Shown: one piece after another, positions 40,601 to 52,600 of the stretch | How the letters are laid out: each line of letters begins with the position of its first letter | Numbering within the stretch: the stretch's first letter is position 1 | DNA from: Henricia sp. BOLD:AAB3569 | Taxonomy: Eukaryota; Echinodermata; Asteroidea; Spinulosida; Echinasteridae | NCBI GenBank assembly: GCA_037783545.1 | Contig: JBBELK010000030.1 | Span: 186,001-250,000 of the forward strand | Length of the DNA stretch: 64,000 nucleotides | Reading direction: 5' to 3' | The notes under the pieces: generated by a model | What the model saw: only the letters and a program-made list of their open reading frames with translations | The model's database searches: none | What the model was told of the DNA's origin: nothing | Made by a program: the position numbers and the translations under genes

Positions 40601-43600
40601 AAAATCAACAATACCGACACTAACAAGAATACAGGCCTGTACTTGGTTTTGATGTGTAATTGACGATTTTGCTTGTGCAATATTGTGTGTTTTAATGCAA
40701 TATACTGGTCCTATAGTGTCCTCCAGTTACCTTTTATGTTTTGAAATTTTTTTGTTGTGGTTTTAATAATTTTTGAATGTAGCATAATTTGTGGCCTATT
40801 TGTTTGTGGTTCTGTGATGTTTTTGTTGTTGTTATTTTAAGTGAAATTTAGCTGTAATTTACATGTATTTTTACCTTTGGATCGCGTTATTGGAATAATG
40901 TGAAATGAAATAATAAACCAATAATATTATTTTTGACTAGTTTCCTTAAATTATTCTTGCCATTTGCAATAAGATACCTGTACTATTTACTGTCAGGATC
41001 ACCATGAACCGTTCATCTGGGCCTCATCTTCAGAAGAGGAAATGGAGATGCCAGACTATTTGTCCCTGGAGCGCATTCAAGATGAAGCTGTCCAGAGTGC
41101 CATCTTCCAGGAACTAGGCGTGGCCAACCTGAGTCCCATGGAGAGAAAACAGACATTAGAGAAGCTCCGCCTCTCTGGAATGGGTGGGTGTGGCATGTCA
41201 ATCCTTAAAGAGAGTCTCAATTTAAGTAAAGCCCCAATACATCATTTGCAGTTATCCAGAATTTTACTTAATGAGTTGAAAAGAAAAAAAAGACTAAAAG
41301 TGTTCATAGCAATGGTAACAAACACCACATAGTTTGGTACCTTTGTGGGAGAAATTGCCAACTAGTGGGGTACCGTGGCCGAGTGGTTTGGGTCATTGAC
41401 TCGTAATCATGGGTGAAAACTTGGGGTTGCGGGTTCGAATCCGGCTGCGGTACCTGTGCCCTTGGGCAAGGCACTCAACCACACTTGCTCCATCCTTCGG
41501 AAGGAATGAAAAGCCGTTGGTCCAGTGTGTTAGGTAATGGTAACGCACTCCAAAGATCCCAGAGCATTCTTTCGTAAAGAGCAAGGGGATATTCCCTGGT
41601 GTCTCTGGTCATTTCTAATTCAAATTCTTTATGGGTTTCCTCACGCTTGCGAGTGACAGTGCAATGAGCACTAATTGAGGAATACTTGGTATGAATACCA
41701 GAAAGAAATAATAATAATAATAACTGCAGACATTTTTGCCATTAATTCATACACAGAAACCATACATAGATTTTTCAGGTTTTCTGAAGTATTACTACAT
41801 CTATGTGACTGAAATTTCTACAAGGCAGTTTATCGACATTATTCTTTAGTTATGTAATGCTGTTCCTGTTTTTAAAACTTTTACAAAAATGTAATTCGTC
41901 TTTAAATTACTGGACTGACTCGGTCTATTGGTTGAATGGGTATTTCAAGCCCGTGTCGTGTAATTTAGTTTCATATACGTTTTGAAGTCATTTCCATTTG
42001 CAATGGTGCATTGTGTTAAGGCCCTCTTACACACGGAAAAATCTCGGGCGCAAGCTTCAAGAGTTGGCGAATTCGGGAAACTCTTGCTAAAACCCTTGGC
42101 GTCACAATGTTTACAAGTATACCACGAGCGTACTACGAATCGATTACGAGTTGTCCCGAGTGTACTGCGAGTTTTATGAGTTAACTACGAGTAATTACAA
42201 ATTATGCAGGAGCTTCCCCAAGTAAGTCAGGAGTTTACTTCCTGCGAATCAGTTACTAGTGTGGCACGAGTTTGATATGAGTTATCCGACTTCGGCATTT
42301 TCCGTGGGATTTGTCGCCCAACCATCTGGAATTTCACTGACTCTTATAACTCGTTGACTACACATACTTAACTCATATCAAACTCTTCCCAAACTCATGT
42401 GATACAGTTTGCTACGAGCTGTACAAGTGGCCTACGAGTTTGCTCCGAGTTGCACGAGTTTGGTGCAAGTTTCTCACGAGTTGCCACTCGTTTAAAAATT
42501 TCGCCACAAGTTGCGGGCTGATACGATTTGATACGAGTTGCTACAAGATGTTACGAGTTGTAGCCGAGTTACATGAATCATCCCGAGTTGTCCAACAAGC
42601 TTTCCCCGAGTTTCCTGAATTCACGAACTCGTAAAGCTCCTGCCGCTCACGCCCTGAGATTTTTCCGTGTGTGAGAGGTCCTTTAGATGATAGACCCATT
42701 TCTGTGTCATCACAGTTTTATTTGATCTTTTGCTGTTGCAGCATTGCCTGGGAGGGTGTCTATTCCTGAGTTTGAAATCCTTGAAGAAAAGGCAAAGGTA
42801 GGTTTCCTAGTCCTGCTCGTAACTTGTTTCTATTCGTTGCAAAAGAACATTATTTAGCAATGTATATTTTAAAGCAAGCACATTCAATAATCGTCTGTTC
42901 ATTTGCTTTAATATTATCAGGGCCCAATTTGTGAGTTTGTAGTTTTTACTGAGTAGGTGCACATTTCTGTATTAAGGCCCAAAAAAGAACTATTTTAGCG
43001 TTAGCGGCGCGCGTCACTTTAAACCCTGCGCGTCAAAGCTATTTTTTTTAAACACAATGCACTAAGACACGCACCGTCTTGACAGCAGTCAGGGCTCGAA
43101 CTTCACGACGACATCAACGTTGCCACCTTTTCCCCGTACTTTTGGCCACAATGCCCCTCGATTTTCGGCAGTAAATACTGTTGGCTTCATATCAACTTGA
43201 CTTTATTGCTTGGAATCGACTGGAAAAAAAAAGCGAAACAAAAGCTGCGCCACCGCATTATTTCGGGAGACTTCAACTTATGCTAAACATAGTTTTTTGG
43301 GGGGGAGGGGGAGGAGGGGTCCTAAAGTAGTACCCATATCCCATTTGCCTAACTTGAAATAGCAAGTTCCCCCTCTAATTATCTTTATTACAAATTTATT
43401 TGTCCCAGAAAAAGCAAATCAAGAAGAAAAGAAAATCAAGAGGCATTAACGCTGCAGAAACTGCATTGGTCAAGCAAAAGGTAGGTATCATTACGACAGT
43501 GCTACAGTAAAAGTCACCTAAGATTTTTGTAAGACTATGGTGATGGATTTTTTATACTGATATGTAAAAACACATTACCGTTTTACTGATGTTTTCTAAA

Positions 43601-46600
43601 GTATTACTGCATCTATGTGGCTGAAATTTCTACAAGGCAGTTTATCAACATTAATCTTTAGTTATGTAAAGTTGTCCCTGTTTTTAAAAGTTTCCAATCA
43701 TGTAAATTGTCTTTAAACCAGTTCAAATCATCCACAATGGGGGCGGAGCCAGATGAATCAGAGGGGGAGGAGGAGGAGTTGGAAGATGACACAGTGCATG
43801 ACCTGCTTCGCACCATCGCAGCTAATGACTGGTTCCCTCAGGGAGTCACACTGCATGTGGAACCGGTGGTCAGAACACTATGTGAGTTACACAGAGCTAC
43901 ATTCACTGTGCGTGTGTCAGGAGAAAAAAGTCAACACGAGCATTGCTAGACGTGTGATAAAGCATATGATGTTGTCTATTCATGAAAAAAGATCATAGAA
44001 TGAACTTTTTACTTCATTGTTAATCATGTTTAAATAATCTAGGCTTCCTTAATAAACATCAAACTCTAAATTAGGTATTCGTTTTCAAATCAAATCGGAA
44101 TTATTATGCAATAAGTGACTTCAGATGTCGACCGCTCTGTCAGAAAATGCCCTCTCCGACGCTTGGTGGCGCTATGTATTGTGAAATGCACGATTTGAGC
44201 CCATTGACCAGGAGTAATGCTGAGTGCCTTGGTACCTTGCTTGATATAAACATTTATTATGTCTTTTCAGTGGACTTGCTGGACAAAGTACCTAATCTGC
44301 AGTACAGGCCTGTATGTGAAGCCGTGGTCGAAATATACAAGTGAGTTCATGAACATTTAGTATTTTTTATTTATTCTATGGAAACACAAAACTTGGGATA
44401 AGAGAAAAATCATATGGGCCTTATCAGGATTCGAACCCGAGACCTCAAACTCTCCCGGCAGAAGCACTATACCAGCTGGGTTATTAGGCACAATGGTACA
44501 CTTCCTCGGGTTTCCCACAAACCCAATTTTTCCCTCGGTGTTGCCTAATCACCATTGAAGTGAAACAATCAAACTAGGGATGAGAGAAAAATCATATCGG
44601 GATTCGAATCCGAGACCTCTGACATACAGGGCAGATGCTCTACCAGCTGCGAGCTATAACGCACAGTGGGATGGAACATCAATACAACTGAAAATGGTCA
44701 ATAAAAAACAATTTTAAAATGTATGCACATGTAATCTGGAACCCTGCTCAACTTGATAGATTTTACTGTACTTAATGAAGAAAATAGTTTTGCTTTTAAA
44801 GGTACAGTACATGATTGGTAAACTGTTAAAGAGAGTGTTATTTCCACTGGTAATCAATTTTATCACTGCGGGATAAAATACATTATTCACAGACATGCAG
44901 TGCATGGCACGGCCTCTGCACTTTTATTGCTTGCTGTGCTTATCGCGGTACGTTGAGTGTGTTTGTTTCAGTTTGCGTGACATTGCGAGCGCGTGCGAAG
45001 TGCACGCGTGGAACGGCAACTTTCGACCAATGAGGAAGAGCGAAAGGAGGCCAAATGTATCAATTCTCTCTAATCTCCCGGCAATTGTTTTGCTCATTAA
45101 TGGGGCACTGCAGATGAAATAATTTCACGGGATGATTACTACCATTACCATCCTGATAACAAGTAAGCTTTTATATAATACCTCAGTCATTTCTTTGGCG
45201 GGTAATTACCAAACTTGACCCTTACCTTTAATGAATATTTATTGAAGGCAACTTGGCATGAGTGAACAACTCATGGAGTGCGTTCTCACAAAGTACCGTG
45301 GTCAGTTGAAGAGCAGCAGTGCTGTAGTCAGGGCCAACGCCGTCAAGACATTGACCGCGTTTGGTCTGGATCGTAGGGACGTTATCTTGAGTCTGCTACC
45401 AGCACTGGATGATGACGAGGTGGGTTCTTAATAGCAAACAGATGTGCAATGGCTCAGGTCACAATAGACCGTGTAAGGCGAGGGTCAGACGAATTACGAC
45501 GTCCCAACTTAATGTCGTAATACTATAGTAAGATTACAAGATTTTGTGAGTGAGATCCCAAATTAATTGTATTGGTAGCATAATCGGTCATTGACGAATT
45601 CTCATCATTCGATCGTAATTTGAATGTGATCGGATTACAATAAATTGTTTCGTAACAATTACTTTCTCGTAATCATATTACAATCCATCCCATATGACAC
45701 TCTGGTAACCTTCCCCATGCCCGCATGTACTTACTGCTTCACTGCGCGCACGTCTGACTTTCCACACACGTACAGATGGTGACTTTCCCGTTCACGGGGC
45801 GCCAAGCGGTGAATCAGCAAACAAGCACGCGCAAGACTAAGAAAGTTACCACAGGGGACAATTGGATGGATTACAATACAATGAGGAAATTGAGTGTGCG
45901 AGTGACCCCACTATATTACAATACGATTACAATAAGTATGTCGTGTAACCCTGGTCGTCGTTCGAAATATTGTAATCGTATCACAATCGAGTAATAACAG
46001 TTTTCTGTACGATCCTGCCCTTATCTTGCAATGATGAGACAGACATCAAGGCACCACTCAGGGAATGGCAATGGGGATTCAGTGTTGTGACGATATTCTT
46101 TGATTTGTCACTTTACTGTACCACTTTTGCAAGTGCCCAAATGCCAATAAATTGTAAGGGCACTTATAAAATGAGGAAAATGTATGAACTAGTTTCAAAC
46201 AAATAAAAACTAGTGTATTTTTAGTTTTAAGTAATCTTTACAAATATCTGGCTTCATCTTTAGCTCAAAAATATTAAACTGAAATGTTCTCCAAGTCTGC
46301 GTAACCCATGTAACTAAATGCTGTTAATGGTTAATCAACTGCAGTGTCTTCATTATTTTGACCAGAGATGCTTTCAAAATAATGGCCTTAATTACTGATT
46401 TACTGTCCATTTCATTTTGTCAGAATTCAAATGAGTGAACATTACTGGGTTTTTTAGTAGTAAAGTTTACACATACTTTAAAAATGAAAATGGTTAGTTT
46501 ACTCAATACCTAACCTGTGTGTACGTTTAAAAAAAACAATGCTTGTGTGCTTGTACGTTATGGACAACGTAGCCAATACCACGGTAGTTGGGGGCCTAGT

Positions 46601-49600
46601 TCTTTAATCTTTTCACATGAAAACACCCTTGTAAGTAAGTGCTGCATTTACATAAATTCGTGTTAAATCACCCGTTTCTTTAGGATGTTACTTCGGCGGA
46701 ATCATTGCATTGAACAGTTGGAACCAATTGTATTTTCCATTTGAGTAAAGTTTTTCCTGTCAAATGGTTGATAAAAATTTGGGGTCATTAAAGACAAATT
46801 ACATGATTGGGAAACAGGAACGGCAGCATTACTTAATTAAAGAATAATGTTGATAAACTGCCTTGTGGAAATTTCAGCCACATAGATTAACAATAACAAT
46901 TTTGATGTAATTTGTTATTGTCAGGCGGATGTAAGGGACGAGACAAAGAAAGCCGTAAGCACCCTAGCCGGTATCCAGGACCGATCAGGACTGATGGGAT
47001 ACCTGGAGAAGATTGGTTTCATCAAGCAATACCAGGGACATGAGGTATGCAATGCGCACCAAACCGTATCAAATCCATTCTATGTAAAAACAGCTATTAC
47101 CAGCCATAAGCAACCCGTTAGCACAAAAATGTGTTTAGCACAGAATTTCTTTGCTTTATTTTACAAAACTGGGTTGCCAGCCAAAATCGTATGTGATGTG
47201 TATTTACTGATATTTTGCTCCTGTTCCTAAAAATACAATTTGACATACAATTTTGGCTGGTAACCCATTTTACAAAGCAAAGAAATTCTGTGCTGAACAA
47301 ATTTTTGTGCTAACAGGTTCCATGAAATTGGGCCCTGTTCTCCTGCAAATAGCTTTAAACCACAACCTCACAGATTAAACAAATGCCCCATGTATGCGAA
47401 ATTACTGTGGAGAAGAAAAGTATTGCAAACTTTCAAACAAGTATCTAGAAAATGACACAAGTATGGCAAGCTGTAACGCATGCCTACTACACTATCGAGC
47501 CATGCGTAATCTTCACCGCACGGTGGATACTCCTGGCCATCTGTAAAGACGTACTAGTACCTACCACGCAACTTGGCAATATTATCTATGCATTTGGTGC
47601 TGATTTGAAGCTCGCACGAAACGGCATGTTCCATCTTACTTCTGTAACAATTTGTCTGCGCCACGTATTGAGCTCGTGCCAATGACGTCATTTTGGGAGT
47701 CAAATAATGCCGCGTCGTTGTGGAAGCAATGTGCGTGTGCGTTGTATGTGTCCATAGCGTGCGTAACGCTCAATGCTAAGGCTCCCATTGGTGAATTAAA
47801 CCGCGTTACACCCACCAAAGACAAGCGCACGCACATCGCTTCCACAATGACTCAGCATTATTTGACTCCCAAAATGGCGTATTTGCACGTGTTCGAAGGG
47901 GGTCAATACAGCCATCACGAACTTGCAAAGATGCATGCAAAGTAGCCACACTGTCCGAATGCATCTGACATCTTTCTTGCTTAATGCTGTGATGATTGAA
48001 AGTTGAAAAGTGCTTTAGCATGTCTTTGTCCTTACTAAATTTTATTTTTTGATTTTGTAGTTCCAAACACCTTTTTGAGAAAAACAAAATTATTGTGCCT
48101 AACTTCAGCCTAATTTTTGTGTACCACACCTCCCGAGTGGCCCACTTATTTGCTATACATCTGAAGACATCTGCTTTCTAAATTAAGGCATTCGTTAAAC
48201 ACTCACAATTCTGGAATGTGATATTAACCTTTTTTTTTCTCCTTTGCTTCAGAGAGAAGTGATCCAAGAATTAAAAGACCGCTACGCCTCGGACCCCACC
48301 CTTCGTTCCACCCTGCGACCATCTCGCATCCAACTGTTAGTCCGTCGTAGACCAACCACTGAGCTTGAGGCACGCCCCACATCACCCCTGGTGGATCTAC
48401 CAGACATAGTGCCCGAAACCAACGTCCATTCCTGGCTATCTCGCTACCAGTTGGACCTTAGTCAATGCCCAGAAGATGAAGAAATATGGGTAAGTCTACA
48501 TTGCAATGCCATTTTTTTATCAGTAAACCTTGATAATAGGTACTGGGTCGTTCCATGAAGTTGGGATACAGTGTCCCCTGTTACATCGGAAGTCATTTTA
48601 GGCTATAGTTGTATACTTACGGTTTTTATTAGTACTCGGAAATACCAGCGGTTTAATGAGATAAAAAAAAAATAATAAAATAAATTTTGTGTGCAAATGC
48701 AGGTGTGACAATTGATGTTTTTGAACAGATTTTTGTTAACCACGTGAACATTCAAGTTTGAATTTTCAAAATTTAGATTACAAATGATTGTTTAGATTGA
48801 GAACTGTGTGCTAATGTCAACCAGATTACTTTCAGGGTCGGCATGAATTGAGACAAATTGGTGCGGTGTCCCATCGGTAACCATCATTTTTTTCAAATAA
48901 TTCAAAATTGATAAACTGAAGACTCAAAATGTTCACAGAACAAGCAAAGCAACCATATCGTGCAATATCATTATAGAGAACATGACTCTCTGTTTGGGCA
49001 CTTGCAAATGTGGTACAGTAAAGTGACAAATCAAAGAATATCGTCACAACACTGAATCCCCATTGCCATTCCCTGAGTGGTGCTTTGAAGTCTATCTCAT
49101 CATTGCAAACACTTAATTTTGGAATGACTCAGCCGTACTTCTAAAGTATTTTAGAGGGGAAAATATATTTTTTGTGTCCGGGCGGCAAATTTGTGTCCGG
49201 ACAAAACATGTAGTGGAGAACACTGCAGTGATCAGGGGTAATGATGCGAAAAGCACCTTGTTTTGTCGATTCGTGCACAATATAAGAATTGATTAGGATT
49301 GTGTGTTTTGCTCCCACAGTATGACATTGGCACTGATCAGCTCGGTAACACAATCGACTCCTGGCCCGCAAAACTACCATCAGGACAAAAGAAATACACC
49401 CCCTTCCCTAGAAGGACCCCTCAAGCGCCCCAGGAAAAGCGAAAGGCATCCGTGAAGCACCCGCCAGCACGAACAATTATATCTTCCACAAAGGCGCGCC
49501 AATTGTCACCAGGCCCGGGCGGTCACGAGGCGTACACGCCTTCGGGAATTGGACAACAGGCTGGAGGGTTGACGTTTGATCACTCGCAGACTCTGACGAA

Positions 49601-52600
49601 ACGAAGAAAAACGCTCCATGTGGAATTACTACAAGCTCAAGTCGAGGCCATGGGCTTGGATAAAGCCAATATGGAAAGCACTATGAGGGTGAGTTATTTT
49701 ATCATTTTGTTTAATGGTTGGTAAACCATTACAAATACTTTCATCCCCCTGTGTGATTGAAGGTATGCATCAATTAAAACCAACCTGAACAAAAATCAGC
49801 TCCGTGCTTCGTCTAACTTTTGAGAAAACAGTCACAAATGGTTTACAGTCACCTCGCTCCAAAACCAGTTCGCCCTGAACCACTTCGCCCTGAACCACGG
49901 CCTGTGCACAACGTTGTTTTGGGGCAAAGTGGCAGTTGGGCGAGGTAGTGTTTGGACGAAGTGGTTTTGGAGCGAAATGGCCTTTGGGTGAAGTGCTTTA
50001 GGGCGAAGTGGTCCAGGGCGAGGTGGTTTTGGGGCGAAATGAATTTACGTCTCGTGAGACGACAAATAATTTTTTTGCTCATTACTCAAAGAGTTTTATA
50101 CCGCCATCGTGTTTATATTGTGTAAGTTATGTTTAAATCTGTGAACATTTCTGATTCCTGGAGATACCAATCATGTATTCCACCTTTAAGTAATGGAAGA
50201 TTTTGCATTGGTTGTGTTCTAAAACAGCATGAAATTTCCAATTCATGGCCTTTAATGGGCTGCTCAGCAACATGTGAATATGTTTCATAAAATGTCTTGT
50301 GTGTTAGGTACTACAAAGCCGATGTGCTACCAACAAATTTCATTCTGGAATGGTTGTTTTGTACATGTGCATGTGTGTTTGATGTGTAATGTTTTTCTTG
50401 TCAACTGGAGTGTCCAATGCTAACACAATTTTTGCTGATTTGTCACTTTGATGTCCAATTACATTTGAAAACATCTCAATGATGAGAATTTTTGTTGTTC
50501 ACCAATTGTAATTCTGCTATAGTAATACCGGTATACTATCATAAATTATGCATTTGTGTGTTCACCTGAATAGCCTTTCAGTAAATGCTCATTTAAGTAT
50601 TGAGATGACCAGACAAAATTTTTGTTGCTATGTAATTTAACCGGGTGAAGTACAGAATCAGTACCCTGTTTATGGTAGGAGAGAATGGCATATAAGGCAA
50701 TCAGACTGTTGGTTGCTAGGTATTGGTGTGCACCATGTACATGTAGTAACAACAACATAGCAAAGGGGAACTTCTACATACTTATTCATAATGTCCATTA
50801 ATGTAGAATATTCTTACATTGGGGATGGTGCTCTGCCTTGTCTTGACATCTGTTCATGAGGTCTGTTGTCTTGTTTTGTTTGTCTTGTTATTCATATTTG
50901 TCTGTCCTAGGTCAGGGCACAAAAGCTAATGCTTCACCCGGTACCTAATGTTGTATTCTTTATAATGTACTCATAATTGATATTAAGACGTTTTCTACAG
51001 TTTATTGTAGTAAATTATCTTTGTATTGTGTGAATTCAACATTGAAATAAATAAATAAATTGAATTGAATTTGGACTTGCTACTGCACCTTCATTTCAAG
51101 GTTAAGAATTTGGGGCACCAGCCATAATAGTCTAAAGGTTACATGCAAAAGACTAATTGGAATGTCATAATTTGTGTAACCTAACTCTGTAACTTGACAC
51201 AAATTATAAATGTTTTATTAAGTTCGACAATGATGCAAATACCTCGATTTGACCAAAAAGGATATTCTGATTTGCGGAAAAATTTGTCTGCAATTTAGTC
51301 AGTTTAGTATATTTTATTTGAATTTTTTTTAGATGAAGCTTCGTTACCATCAGGAGCGTTACGAGAAACTCGCTCAACGTGAGCGCCTCAGCAGACCGAA
51401 ACCATGCAACCTTGTCCCCATCAAAGCAGACATGTACTCATACTACAGGAAAAGGGCACAAGCTGAAGAATCAGAGAAATGCGAAACAGACGAGTCGTCG
51501 GAGTGGAGCGAAGCTGCGCTTATGCGTGCCAAGGCCGTCATTGAGGCCTTTACGAACATGCCATCGCAGCCGATGCGCAAATTCCCAGGCAGCGAATCCG
51601 GGGTTGGCGGATCAAGCCTTTTGACAAGTAGCCTCCCTCGGGTTGACCCTGAAGTAGAAGGGAGCAGTGGCTTTTTCACGGAGACTGACCTTTTGGGTCA
51701 AAGGTCGTTGCCGGAGAGACCGAGGTCAAAGTTGACTGTTAAGAATTTGCAGAGGCATGATGCGGCGAGTGAGAAGGTGAAAGTACCAGTGAATAAGGTG
51801 GGCACAAGGCTTATTATATACACATATTTCAATTTCAGATTCCTAGATGAACCAATTACCTCGCCAACTGACGTCACACTTAATTTGGGGCTGTCCAAAG
51901 TTGTCAAAATTTTCACGGTTCTACAAAGCGTAGGAAGGGGAGGTGGGTTAATGGCTGTGTAGCACTTTACATGCACTGTAAAATGTAGACACTTCATGAC
52001 ATATTGCAAGAAAAATGTTTTTTGGGGGGATGGGGGTGTCTTGAAAAATACTATCTGTAGAACTGTGAAAATGTTGACAACTTTGGACGGCCCTTTAGTA
52101 GTCTATAACGGGGATTTTACCAAATTCATTGATTATTCCAATATACATTGAATACCATTTGAAAACATTTCTGCATATGCAGTAGTTCAGACACCAAAAT
52201 ATTTCTTGAACTCATTTTTGTGCATCTTTTTTCACTATTAACTCATTTTTATAAAGCAAACAAATTTTTAATTAAGCAAATTGTTTCTGCTATTAGCTTT
52301 ATTAAATTGGACCCAGGATGATCTTGTGCTTAAATGTATTTCTGTTTGTCTGTTCATAGGATTATCTTTCTACTAACGGAAGTGCTAGCATTCAAATACA
52401 GAGTGAGTATTACACGGGGCCAGTTCAACATTTTTTTCTTCAGATTTCAGTGTATTCTGTCCAAAATGGTACTTTCTGTGCACGAAATTAGCAACTGAAG
52501 GCGATTTTAAAGGGTTGTCTAAAGCATTGCTGAACTCCTCAAAAAAAGTTCGGAAAGTCAAGTTTGACTGACGATTTCTTTCTTGTTACTAAATCATTTC

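Noticed and set aside
41367-41454. Functional class II tRNA gene
   Set aside because: The acceptor stem pairs well, but the anticodon stem is broken, and the sequence runs directly into a SINE core and (ATA)n tail.
47452-48129. Overlapping frames of about 100 codons on both strands
   Set aside because: They arise from the foldback element at 47687-47885; mirrored peptides on opposite strands show it is the palindrome.
51798-51962. Extension of exon 34 to 51962
   Set aside because: The frame runs past a plausible gtgggc donor; the extension is hydrophobic and unlike the upstream linker, and phase 0 to exon 35 requires the donor.
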